Assembly: GCA_947488435.1 (NCBI GenBank)
Contig: CANKZG010000001.1
Span: 1,914,308-1,978,307, forward strand
Direction of reading: 5' to 3'
Length of the DNA: 64,000 nucleotides
Origin: an uncultured Flavobacteriaceae bacterium
Lineage (GTDB): Bacteria > Bacteroidota > Bacteroidia > Flavobacteriales > Flavobacteriaceae
Of this stretch, positions 43,611 to 53,095 are shown piece by piece. Each line of letters opens with the position of its first letter. Positions within the stretch are counted from its first letter, which is position 1. Made by a program: the position numbers and the translations under genes. The notes beneath the pieces were generated by a model. The model worked only from the letters and a program-made list of their open reading frames with translations. It did not search any database and was not told the DNA's origin.

Positions 43611-46600
43611 ATGCGAAAGAAAAAAACCGCGCTACTCCTTTTTGGTATAGGTATTTTATTTTCTGGATTCGCTCAGGAAACAAGAATATATACCCACGAT
43701 CAAAAAGAATATCAACAAGCCTTAGCACTCTACAATAACAAGCAATATCAGGCTGCGCAAACTATTTTTGAAAAGGTGAAATCAGCTACTTCGGACGAGG
43801 AGACCAAAGCCAATAGTACGTATTATGTTGCAAATGCAGCTATTCGACTTAATCAATTGGGAGCAGATCGACTTATGGAAGATTTCGTAACCGCATATCC
43901 TACATCTACAAAGAGAAATTCTGCTTTTCTGGATGTGGCAGATTATTATTTTGAGACAGGAAGATACCCCTATGCTTTAAAATGGTATAAAAAAGTAGAA
44001 CAGAGTGCATTATCAAGAAAAGAAAAAGAACGATTTAATTTCAACAACGGATATGCACTTTTTAATGCGAGAAAAACCCGCGATGCAGAGCGTTATTTTA
44101 ATAAAGTTATTACTTCAGAAACTTATGGTTCTCAGGCGAAGTATTATCTAGGGTATATTGCCTATCAAAATGATGATTATGAAGGAGCTAACGAGCGTTT
44201 TGATCAAATTACAGATCAAGATGTTTTGGATGAAAAGCTGTCTTACTTTCAAGCCGATATGAATTTTAAGTTAGGCAATTTTGAAAAAGCCATAGCACTT
44301 GCAAAAAAACAATTACCTAAATCGGATCGAAGAGAAATATCGGAACTAAATAAAATTATTGGAGAGAGTTATTTTAATCTGAAACAGTATGCTGAAGCTA
44401 TTCCTTTCTTGGAAAAGTATAAAGGAAGAAGAGGTCGTTGGAATAATACCGATTATTACTTGTTGGGTTATTGCTATTATCAGCAACAAGATTATGCCAA
44501 TGCAATTCAACAGTTTAATAAAATTGTTGATGGAGATAATAGTGTATCTCAAAATGCTTATTATCATTTAGCAGAATGTTACCTTAAACTTGATAAAAAG
44601 CAAGAAGCCTTAAATGCCTTTAGAAATGCGTCTGAAATGAATTTTAGTCCAGAGATTCAGAAAGATGCGTATTTAAACTATGCAAGATTAAGTTATGAGA
44701 TTGGGAATGCCTATGAACCAGTTCCGACTGTACTTTCGGGTTATCTGGAGAATTATCCAAAAGACGACTATACGGAGGAGATACAAGAATTGCTGGTCGA
44801 TTCCTACATTACTTCCAGAAATTTTGAAGGAGCATTAGTACTACTCGATGAAAATAAAAATTACGCAAGTAAAACAACCTATCAAAAAGTTGCTTTCTAT
44901 AGAGGAGTAGAATTGTTTATCGATACCGATTATTCTGAAGCGTTGGCGCATTTTGAGAAGTCTCTAGCTAATGATGAAGATGCTATTTTTAAGAGTAGAG
45001 CATTGTATTGGAAAGCCGAATCAGAATATCTGTTAAATAAATACGACGATGCTTTGATAAGTTTTGTACAATTTCAACAAAACCCTCAGGCGTCTGCCAT
45101 TCCTGAATACCAGAATTTGGACTACAATTTGGGGTATACCTATTTTAAATTAAAAGACTACAATAATGCGGTAGCTTATTTTACGAAGTTTGCTGATAAA
45201 AACCCAGAGGATTTGGACCGTTTAAATGACAGCTATCTGCGTTTGGGTGATAGTAGGTTTGTAACAAGTAAATATTGGCCAGCCATTGAAGCCTATAATA
45301 AATCATTGGCATTAAACGGAGCAGAACGAGATTATGCAAGTTTTCAAAAGGCACTTAGTTATGGCTTTGTAGATAGAAGCGCAAAAAAAATTGAAGAACT
45401 AGATAAATTTGTGATCAACTTTCCAAAATCTCCTTTTAGGGATGATGCACTTTTCGAACTAGGGAATTCACATATAAAAGCGAATGCGGAAAGTAGCGGA
45501 CTACAGGCCTATGATCGTTTAATTGCAGAATATGCCCGAAGTACCTTAGTTCCTCGTGCCCTATTAAGACAAGGATTGGTGCACTATAATGGAAATCGAA
45601 ATGAACAAGCACTAGCTAAGTTTAAAACTGTGGCTCGAGATTACGCGGGCTCTCAGGAAGCTATTCAGGCAGTAGCAACGGCCAAACTTATTTATGTAGA
45701 CCTCGGAAGAGTGGATGAGTATGCTACGTGGGTGCGCGGATTAGATTTTGTTGAGGTAACAGATACCGAGTTGGATAATGCAACTTTTGAATCTGCCGAT
45801 AAACAATATGTTGAAGGTAATACTAGAGCTGCAATAAAAGGATTAGAATCTTATGTAACGCAATTTCCAAACGGAATACATGCGTTAAAAGCCAATTTTA
45901 ATCTGGCACAGTTATATTTTGGTGAAGATCGTAAAGATGAGGCATTACCTTATTATCAATATGTAGCGGATAGGGGAGCTAGTGAGTATCAGGAACAGGC
46001 ATTGACTCGCGTTTGTGAGATTTATGTAAGTAACAAAGCTTATGCCGTAGCCATTCCTTTTCTAGAACGCTTAGAAACTAGCGCGGAAATTCAACAAAAT
46101 ATAACCTTTGCCCAATCCAATCTAATGAAAGGGTACTACGAGCAAAAAAATTATGATAAAACAATTGCCTATGCAGAAAAAGTGCTGACCTCTGCTAAAA
46201 TTGATAATCGTATTAAGAGCGATGCTCAAGTTATGATTGCTAGATCTGCAATACAAACCAATAATGAAGGCAGAGCTGAAGAAGCTTATAAGGAGGTTCG
46301 AAAAATAGCGGTTGGTGCACTGGCCGCAGAAGCGTGGTATTATGATGCATATTTTAAGAATAAAACCGCTGATTACGAAGGATCTAATAGTTCCGTACAA
46401 AAACTTGCGAAAGATTATTCAGGCTATAAAGAATGGGCAGGAAAAGGGCTTTTAATAATGTCCAAAAATTTCTATGCACTCGGGGATGCATTTCAAGCTA
46501 CATATATATTAGATAGTGTAATTGCTAATTTTAGTGAGTACCCTGAAATAGTAGCTGAAGCTGAAGGAGAGCAGGCCTTGATCAAGTCAAAAGAAGCAGA

Positions 46601-46634
46601 ACGTAATTCATCAATTAATCCAAACGAAAATTAA
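43611..46634 (+). CDS. TPR-repeat secreted protein
   Basis: A 1007-residue protein with a signal peptide (FGIGILFSGFAQ). The rest is a long array of TPR-type helical repeats (for example YYLGYCYYQQQDYANAIQQF, YHLAECYLKLDKKQEALNAF, DYNLGYTYFKLKDYNNAVAYF). Such scaffolds organise outer-membrane complexes. There is no lipobox. It is followed after 6 nt by an outer-membrane receptor gene, so the two are probably partners in one system. Confidence 0.88.
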   Translation: MRKKKTALLLFGIGILFSGFAQETRIYTHDQKEYQQALALYNNKQYQAAQTIFEKVKSATSDEETKANSTYYVANAAIRLNQLGADRLMEDFVTAYPTSTKRNSAFLDVADYYFETGRYPYALKWYKKVEQSALSRKEKERFNFNNGYALFNARKTRDAERYFNKVITSETYGSQAKYYLGYIAYQNDDYEGANERFDQITDQDVLDEKLSYFQADMNFKLGNFEKAIALAKKQLPKSDRREISELNKIIGESYFNLKQYAEAIPFLEKYKGRRGRWNNTDYYLLGYCYYQQQDYANAIQQFNKIVDGDNSVSQNAYYHLAECYLKLDKKQEALNAFRNASEMNFSPEIQKDAYLNYARLSYEIGNAYEPVPTVLSGYLENYPKDDYTEEIQELLVDSYITSRNFEGALVLLDENKNYASKTTYQKVAFYRGVELFIDTDYSEALAHFEKSLANDEDAIFKSRALYWKAESEYLLNKYDDALISFVQFQQNPQASAIPEYQNLDYNLGYTYFKLKDYNNAVAYFTKFADKNPEDLDRLNDSYLRLGDSRFVTSKYWPAIEAYNKSLALNGAERDYASFQKALSYGFVDRSAKKIEELDKFVINFPKSPFRDDALFELGNSHIKANAESSGLQAYDRLIAEYARSTLVPRALLRQGLVHYNGNRNEQALAKFKTVARDYAGSQEAIQAVATAKLIYVDLGRVDEYATWVRGLDFVEVTDTELDNATFESADKQYVEGNTRAAIKGLESYVTQFPNGIHALKANFNLAQLYFGEDRKDEALPYYQYVADRGASEYQEQALTRVCEIYVSNKAYAVAIPFLERLETSAEIQQNITFAQSNLMKGYYEQKNYDKTIAYAEKVLTSAKIDNRIKSDAQVMIARSAIQTNNEGRAEEAYKEVRKIAVGALAAEAWYYDAYFKNKTADYEGSNSSVQKLAKDYSGYKEWAGKGLLIMSKNFYALGDAFQATYILDSVIANFSEYPEIVAEAEGEQALIKSKEAERNSSINPNEN

Positions 46635-46640
46635 ATCACT

Positions 46641-48413
46641 TTGAATCCAAGCCATTTTAATAAACACATTGTAAGTAGTATACTAACACTTCTAAGTTTT
46701 GTGATGTGTGTTGTTGCTCAAGAGAAAGATGAAAAAGACATCGGAACAGAGACGGTGACCGTAGTACGCCCGTATTCACCAACAGTTTCAGATGCTTTTA
46801 AAGTAAAGGCAATACCTAGTCTTAACGATTCCATCGTTTTAAAGAAAAAAAAGATTACCTACAGCATTTTTTCCGTACCTGTTGCATCTACTTTTACCCC
46901 CGCAAAAGGAAGAGCTGCAGGGGTGGAAAAGGCGAAACCAGAAAAAATCTTTAATTCGTATGCTTCTGTGGGACTTGGGAATTTTAATAATGCACTAATA
47001 GACTTTTATACGAGTAGAGATATTAATAGGGGAGATGAACGAATTGATTTTGGCTTTAATCACCATTCCTCTCGAGGAGACTTGGACGAAACAATTTTAG
47101 ATAACGATTTCTATAACACCAAATTAGATGTTTCCTACTCAAAAAGGGATCGGGATTTAGATTGGGGAGTTAATTTAGGAGTACAACATCAATTATACAA
47201 TTGGTATGGTATTCTGCAAGGTGCCTTCGACCCAGCAATCACTGCTGGTATCGACGCTACACAAAATTATTTTAATGCCGAAGCTGGTGCCTATTTAAAT
47301 TTAGAAGATAATGCATTTAAAGGAGGGAAAATCTTATTGCGTAGATTTTGGGATGAGGTAAGTTCAGGAGAGAATAGAATACGGCTGGAACCTAGTTTTG
47401 AACTACCGATATCAGACGAATTGGTAACTTTTAATACCAAACTAGATTATGTCAGTGGCAATTTTGAAAATACAAACCTTAATAGTATTGCCAATACTCA
47501 GGGAATAGATTATAGCCATTTTCAGGCAGGAATAACTCCAAGTTTACAGATATTAAGAGATGACTTAACTATTAACTTAGGTGCTTCTTTGGTATATGGT
47601 GTGGATACAGAAAATAGTGATAGTAATTTTTTCATTTTTCCGGCGGTCACAGCTTCCTATCAATGGGTGCCGGATCAAGTAATCGCCTATGGAGGTATTG
47701 AAGGGCAATTAAAACAAAATTCCTATCACGATTTTGTAGATGCGAATCCTTTTGTTTCTCCAACGCTTAGCATCCAGCCTACAGATCAACAATATGAAGC
47801 CTATGTAGGTTTGAAAGGAAAATTGATTCCGAATTTAAGCTATAATATTAAAGGTTCCTATACCGCAGAAAATAGAGTGCCTTTATTTAAATTAAACCCT
47901 CAAAATTTGTTTCGAAACGACGAAAAGGGTTATAATTTTGCAAACTCCTTTGAAGTATTTTATGACGATATTAAAACCTTAGGAATTTTTGGGGAGTTGA
48001 ATGTTGATGTAAATCGAAATTTCGATCTAGGTATTAATGTTGCAATCTACGATTACGATACGGAAACCGATAATCCTGCTTGGAACCTACCAAATGTTAC
48101 TGCATCTGTATTTATGGATTATCAAATTAATAAGGAGTGGTTTTTAGGTGCAAACCTCTTTTATGTGGGGGAACGAGAAGACCTGAATCAACAGGTAGTG
48201 CAGAATGTATTACCGGCTGATTTTCCATCAGCAATTATTACCTTAGAAGGATATTTTGATGCTAATGCACATGCTGGTTATCGTTTTGATGAACAACTTT
48301 CGATTTTTGTAAGAGCCAGTAACCTTACCAATAATATATATCAACGTTGGGCAAATTTCCCTGTACAAGGATTTCAGATTTTAGCCGGGGCTCAATACAA
48401 ATTTGATTTTTAA
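46641..48413 (+). CDS. TonB-dependent receptor-like outer-membrane protein
   Basis: A 590-residue protein with signal peptide (LSFVMCVVAQ), starting at TTG. The sequence after it (TETVTVVRPYSPTVSDAFKVKAIPSLNDS) lacks a full plug domain, and the remaining residues are barrel-like aromatic/glycine strands ending with the aromatic signature (AGAQYKFDF). It is probably a plugless or short-plug TonB-receptor relative in the outer membrane, partner of the TPR protein 6 nt upstream. Confidence 0.75.
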   Translation: MNPSHFNKHIVSSILTLLSFVMCVVAQEKDEKDIGTETVTVVRPYSPTVSDAFKVKAIPSLNDSIVLKKKKITYSIFSVPVASTFTPAKGRAAGVEKAKPEKIFNSYASVGLGNFNNALIDFYTSRDINRGDERIDFGFNHHSSRGDLDETILDNDFYNTKLDVSYSKRDRDLDWGVNLGVQHQLYNWYGILQGAFDPAITAGIDATQNYFNAEAGAYLNLEDNAFKGGKILLRRFWDEVSSGENRIRLEPSFELPISDELVTFNTKLDYVSGNFENTNLNSIANTQGIDYSHFQAGITPSLQILRDDLTINLGASLVYGVDTENSDSNFFIFPAVTASYQWVPDQVIAYGGIEGQLKQNSYHDFVDANPFVSPTLSIQPTDQQYEAYVGLKGKLIPNLSYNIKGSYTAENRVPLFKLNPQNLFRNDEKGYNFANSFEVFYDDIKTLGIFGELNVDVNRNFDLGINVAIYDYDTETDNPAWNLPNVTASVFMDYQINKEWFLGANLFYVGEREDLNQQVVQNVLPADFPSAIITLEGYFDANAHAGYRFDEQLSIFVRASNLTNNIYQRWANFPVQGFQILAGAQYKFDF

Positions 48414-48432
48414 TTCATATTTGAATGCGGAT

Positions 48433-48472
48433 TAACTTTGTAAACAACTATTTTTGCCTCTTGCAAAAATAG
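48433..48472 (+). promoter_or_regulatory. Promoter with 10-5-10 inverted repeat before MFS gene
   Basis: TAACTTTG (48433-48440) fits TAnnTTTG. CTATTTTTGC (48448-48457) and GCAAAAATAG (48463-48472) form a perfect inverted repeat over the expected transcription start and leader, ending 2 nt before the ATG. It could be a repressor site or a leader hairpin hiding the start. Confidence 0.55.
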
Positions 48473-48474
48473 TG

Positions 48475-49779
48475 ATGAATAAACCCAATAAACGCTCCTT
48501 TATAACTCCAGAGAAGAGCCCTTTTTTTTATGGATATATTTTACTTTTTATCGGTACGATTGGTGTGTGGTTTAGTGTTCCAGGACAAACTGTGGGCGTA
48601 TCCGTTTTTACAGATCCAGTAAAAGATGCTTTAGGGCTTTCTAGAAATCAGTTTAGTAATGCCTATATGATTGGTACTATTTGCAGTGCTTTACTTATTG
48701 GTAGGGCAGGGAAATGGTTCGATCGTTATGGAGCTCGATATGTCGCCTTTGCGGCGGCAGTTTTACTTGGAATTACACTTTTGTTATGTTCATGGTCTTT
48801 ACAAATTAGTGATTTTGTAAAAACGATATTAGGTCAGGATTCGTGGATAATTTCTTTTTTAATAATGATTGTGTTGTTTTTTATGCTTCGTTTTTCTGGA
48901 CAGGGCGTATTAACCATGGCTTCTCGAAATATGATCATGATCTGGTTTGATAAAAATCGTGGGAAGGTCAATATGTTTATCAGTATAGCAATTTCATTTG
49001 GTTTTTCTTCCTCTCCACTTTTGATAGATGGATTAATAGAAAAAGTAGCTTGGGATGGTGCTTGGGAAATTATGGGGATTGCGCTTTTGATATTTAGTGT
49101 TTTCATATACCTGTTTTATCGGGACCGTCCGGAAGATCATGGATTATCCCCTGATGGTATAAAGGATGAAACCACTTCCAAAACTGAAAAAAAAGTGACA
49201 AAAAAACAGTTTACTTTAAAGGAAGCAGCAAGCACTAGAGCCTTTTGGATGCATGGGTTAATACTAGCTTTTAATAGTTTTTTTATAACTGGATTGACTT
49301 TTCATGTGGTATCTATTTTTGAGAGTGAAGGACTTTCGAAAACTGAAGCAATCTCTATATTCTTACCCTGTTCCGTTGTAGCTGTTGTAGTATCTACAAT
49401 TTTCAATTATTTTAGTGAATCCTTTTCGCTTAAGTTATACTTATACCTTATGATTTTTGGAGGGATATTAGCTTCTTTAGGAATGATTCTGTTGTCCACA
49501 CCTTTTGGGATTCCTTTGGCTATAGCTGGAATAGGAATTTTAGGTGGGTTCTTTGCTGTACTTAATGCCATTGCCTGGCCCAGATTTTACGGCAGAAAAC
49601 ATTTGGGTGCGATTACTGGGAAAATAATGGGAATATTGGTATTAGCCAGTGCCTTGGCACCTAGTGCTTACAGCCTTGTTTTTTCTATATTTTCGTCCTA
49701 TCAATTTATGGGTTATTTAGGTTTGGCTTTTTTGCTATTTTTAAGTCTTGCTTCTATCAAGGCGAATAAACCTTCATAA
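48475..49779 (+). CDS. MFS transporter
   Basis: A 434-residue major facilitator with 12 predicted helices and the loop motif GRAGKWFDRYGAR after helix 2. The second-half linker is a charged KDETTSKTEKKVTKKQF segment. The pattern resembles the monocarboxylate/oxalate-formate-like branch (FYRDRPEDHGLSPDG). The ATG at 48475 is preferred over the TTG at 48454, which lies inside the inverted repeat. Substrate unknown. Confidence 0.87.
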   Translation: MNKPNKRSFITPEKSPFFYGYILLFIGTIGVWFSVPGQTVGVSVFTDPVKDALGLSRNQFSNAYMIGTICSALLIGRAGKWFDRYGARYVAFAAAVLLGITLLLCSWSLQISDFVKTILGQDSWIISFLIMIVLFFMLRFSGQGVLTMASRNMIMIWFDKNRGKVNMFISIAISFGFSSSPLLIDGLIEKVAWDGAWEIMGIALLIFSVFIYLFYRDRPEDHGLSPDGIKDETTSKTEKKVTKKQFTLKEAASTRAFWMHGLILAFNSFFITGLTFHVVSIFESEGLSKTEAISIFLPCSVVAVVVSTIFNYFSESFSLKLYLYLMIFGGILASLGMILLSTPFGIPLAIAGIGILGGFFAVLNAIAWPRFYGRKHLGAITGKIMGILVLASALAPSAYSLVFSIFSSYQFMGYLGLAFLLFLSLASIKANKPS

Positions 49780-49790
49780 TAAAGCTAGTT

Positions 49791-51209
49791 TCAAGAAAAG
49801 ATAAATTGAATATCGTCAGGGTCGATCTCTGCAACACGTCTTAGTGCTTTTAGGTTTGCAAAAAGAGGTACAGATAGGTTTGCCCTTTCATAGTGCAATA
49901 AAGCATCGATTAATTCAATAAGTTGTGCTGCATTCTCTACAAATAGATCAATACCTTGTTCTTCAAATTTTAAAACTTCTACTTCACTAGAATTTGGCAC
50001 AGGTTTTACCCCAGATTTAAACTTAGTTACCCCTAAAAATCCTGGTAACCCAGCTTTGCTTACCCATCTATAAAAACCAATAATTTTTGTTTTTTCAGCT
50101 AAATTTATGAGTTCATCTCCTTCCGTTGTACTTTCTTCAGATAACTCTCTTTCCATACCCTCAATAACCATGGGAAAAAGATGAGTTGGATGATTGATAT
50201 AATCTTCAAAATCTAGAGAACCCGAACCTGTTGGTGCAATCAAATCTTCAGAACGTTGAGCACTTTTGCTTTGTTGCCATAAGATCATTTCCCCATTATC
50301 AGCAAATGCAATAGTATTGCCACCCATGTGATTGGAAAAATTAGAAGCTTCTAATGATTTCATTCTATTTTTTTTGGTAGAAACATCGTAAACAAAGGGA
50401 AATTTGCTCATAGCACTCCATAAGATCATAGAACTTCCTTTCTCCAATTCTGTAGTCACTTTCTTGGAAGCTAAGTCATTTGTTAGATATGAAAGGTAGT
50501 AAGAGCTTTCAAAGACATCTACACTTGTTGTATCGGAAGTTAAGGTGCTGAGTAAAGAGATTTTTCGGTCATTAAAGAACATTTTCCCTTTACTTTTAGA
50601 ATGCTTGAATTGGAAAATTAGAATATCTTTATAAAAGTTAGCTTCAGGTCTTAAAGTTTTAAGTAGCCTAGATTTGGTATTAGGCACGTCTTTTAGTGTG
50701 ATGTTCTTCGCGGCATCGGTTCTTAAAAAATCATTTACTTCATCAGAAATAAAAATGGAATCATTGCGATAAGGAACTTGAAGCCTTTTGTATCCATTCT
50801 TTTGTTCCGATTTAGAAGGGAATAAAACAGTGTCCTGATAATTAGAATTGTCTTTTTTTTGAGGATCACTTTCTATTTGGTTGCTAAAAAGTGTTTTCAC
50901 TTTTTGAGAGGCCTTAACTTTTATCCTTTTATTTTTTAAAAAAGGTTTAATGAAAGCTAATGAAGTTATGCTAAAAGTAATGGTAGAAATAGTAAACTTT
51001 GCTACTAGGGGCCATTTTATTTCGACGATATTATTAATGAGTATTAATGGAAAAATAAAACTCAAAATTGCTATTGTCAATCTGAAAATGAAATAACGTT
51101 TTGCGTTTTTACCTAGAATTTCAAAGTAAAAATTAATTACAGACCAGCGCGAGGGTTGTATAAATTTATCCGCTTTTTTTGTCATTCCTTTTTTGCTTAA
51201 AATACTCAT
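49791..51209 (-). CDS. Hypothetical membrane protein
   Basis: A 472-residue protein. Two transmembrane helices (about 42-62 and 65-85) are followed by a ~380-residue soluble part of unknown fold with DSP/Lys-rich linker and the sequences FPSKSEQKNGYKRLQVPYRND and LRPEANFYKDILIFQ. The ATG at 51209 is the best start; a TTG at 51221 precedes it. No family recognised. Confidence 0.65.
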   Translation of the reverse strand: MSILSKKGMTKKADKFIQPSRWSVINFYFEILGKNAKRYFIFRLTIAILSFIFPLILINNIVEIKWPLVAKFTISTITFSITSLAFIKPFLKNKRIKVKASQKVKTLFSNQIESDPQKKDNSNYQDTVLFPSKSEQKNGYKRLQVPYRNDSIFISDEVNDFLRTDAAKNITLKDVPNTKSRLLKTLRPEANFYKDILIFQFKHSKSKGKMFFNDRKISLLSTLTSDTTSVDVFESSYYLSYLTNDLASKKVTTELEKGSSMILWSAMSKFPFVYDVSTKKNRMKSLEASNFSNHMGGNTIAFADNGEMILWQQSKSAQRSEDLIAPTGSGSLDFEDYINHPTHLFPMVIEGMERELSEESTTEGDELINLAEKTKIIGFYRWVSKAGLPGFLGVTKFKSGVKPVPNSSEVEVLKFEEQGIDLFVENAAQLIELIDALLHYERANLSVPLFANLKALRRVAEIDPDDIQFIFS

Positions 51210-51264
51210 TTTTAATAACAAGGAGATTGATTATTTCCTATTTTTGAATCAAATGCAATAATTA

Positions 51265-53082
51265 ATGAAATCAACCTTTTTAGCCTTTCTGGGTTTTCTA
51301 TTTCTTTTTATAGGATGTAAAGAAACTTCAAAAAATAGTAAAATTATAGCTGAAGTAGCTATCGATAGCCTTTTTCAAGATTATTTTGAGTTTAAACAAC
51401 GTATTAATCCTATTGGCGCGACCAAAGAAGGGAATATGATTTATAATGATACTATTGCCAATTATATTTCTGAAGCATATATTAAGGACCTAACGCAATC
51501 CTATACCAACTTCCAAGATCGTTTGAATAATTACGACTTAAAAGCGCTTCCGCCGGAGCAAGCACTTAGTGCTAAAGTACTGCAATGGGATTGCGCTATA
51601 AAAAAGGAAGGTCTTACCAATGAAATGGTCAGTATTGCTTCGCCCATGTTTGATTTGCCTAACTTCAGGTTAATGCCGTTAAATCAAATATTTTCTTTTC
51701 ATCTCGAAGTAGCGGTTTTAGGAAGTGGAGAAGGAGCGCATCCCTTTAATACGGAGACAGATTTTGAGCAGTGGTTAGCACGATTAAATGATTATATAGA
51801 TTGGCTTAAAACCGCTGAAACTAACATGAAAGAAGGTATTGCCGCAGGTGTTGTACTGCCTAAAGTAATTATTCAGCGAACATTGGATCAACTAAAAGGA
51901 TTGAAAGTAGCGGATTATAAAGATAATCTGTTTTATGCACCTATAAAAAAAATGCCTAAAGATTTTCCTCCTCAGGATCAACTGCGTTTAGAGGAGGCTT
52001 ATGCCAAACTTGTAAAAGATCGATTAATTCCCCAATACACTAGTATGGTGAATTTTCTCGAGAACACCTATTTGCCCGTTGGAACAACTACATCAGGATT
52101 AGGAGCCTTACCAAATGGTCCTGAAACGTATCAATATTTAATAAAATACCACACTTCTACAAACATGACACCTGACGAGGTCCATGAATTAGGATTAAAG
52201 GAAGTAGCCAGAATACAAGGTGAAATGGAAAAGGTTAAAAATGCCGTAGATTTTACGGGAGACTTAAAAGCTTTTTTTGATCATGTTCGCTCTAGCCCGG
52301 AACAAAAACCATTTACAGATCCAACCCAGGTTATTGAAAATTTTAATGCAATTCATGACCGAATGCAAACAAATTTAAAACAACTGTTCGACCTAAAACC
52401 AAGAGCAGCTTTTGAGGTACGAAGAACAGAGGCGTTTCGAGAAGCTTCTGCTAGTGCGGAGTACTTTCCAGGAACCAAAGATGGAAGTAGACCTGGAGTG
52501 TTTTATGTGCCAATTCCTGATGTTACATCTTACAACAAGTTTACAGATGAGGCGCTGTTTTTGCATGAGGCAATTCCGGGACACCACTACCAATTATCAT
52601 TGCAGCAAGAAAATGAGGCATTGCCTACATTTTTGCATGCAGAAGGAATGGGTGTTTTTGTGGAAGGTTGGGCGCTCTATTGCGAATCTCTCGGAAAAGA
52701 ATTGGGATTATACGAAGACCCCTATCAATACTTTGGAATGTTAAGTATGGAAATACATCGCGCAATACGATTGGTAGTAGATTCTGGATTACATGCTAAA
52801 GGATGGACTCGTGAAGAAGCCATTGAGTATTCGTTAAATAACGAAGCAGCGTCTGAGGCTTCGATAATTGCAGAAATAGAACGTTATATGATTGCGCCAG
52901 GACAAGCGCTTTCGTATAAGATCGGACAACTAAAAATAAGAGCGCTGCGAGAGAAAGCTGAAACTGTTTTAGGTTCAACGTTTAACATTAAGGAATTTCA
53001 CAATCAAATATTAAATTCGGGTAGTTTACCCTTGGTTTTACTGGAAGATAAAATTAATACTTGGATAGCTACACATAACTAA
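51265..53082 (+). CDS. DUF885-family lipoprotein (putative metallopeptidase)
   Basis: A 605-residue lipoprotein (FLFIGCKE). The zinc-site motif is HEAIPGHHYQ (residues ~432-441), followed by HAEGMGVFVEGWALYCESLGKE, the classic DUF885 arrangement of HExxxGHH plus downstream Glu. These proteins are predicted M32/M2-like peptidases of the periplasm. It is followed after 13 nt by an M20-like peptidase gene. Confidence 0.9.
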   Translation: MKSTFLAFLGFLFLFIGCKETSKNSKIIAEVAIDSLFQDYFEFKQRINPIGATKEGNMIYNDTIANYISEAYIKDLTQSYTNFQDRLNNYDLKALPPEQALSAKVLQWDCAIKKEGLTNEMVSIASPMFDLPNFRLMPLNQIFSFHLEVAVLGSGEGAHPFNTETDFEQWLARLNDYIDWLKTAETNMKEGIAAGVVLPKVIIQRTLDQLKGLKVADYKDNLFYAPIKKMPKDFPPQDQLRLEEAYAKLVKDRLIPQYTSMVNFLENTYLPVGTTTSGLGALPNGPETYQYLIKYHTSTNMTPDEVHELGLKEVARIQGEMEKVKNAVDFTGDLKAFFDHVRSSPEQKPFTDPTQVIENFNAIHDRMQTNLKQLFDLKPRAAFEVRRTEAFREASASAEYFPGTKDGSRPGVFYVPIPDVTSYNKFTDEALFLHEAIPGHHYQLSLQQENEALPTFLHAEGMGVFVEGWALYCESLGKELGLYEDPYQYFGMLSMEIHRAIRLVVDSGLHAKGWTREEAIEYSLNNEAASEASIIAEIERYMIAPGQALSYKIGQLKIRALREKAETVLGSTFNIKEFHNQILNSGSLPLVLLEDKINTWIATHN

Positions 53083-53095
53083 TAACTCTTGCTAT

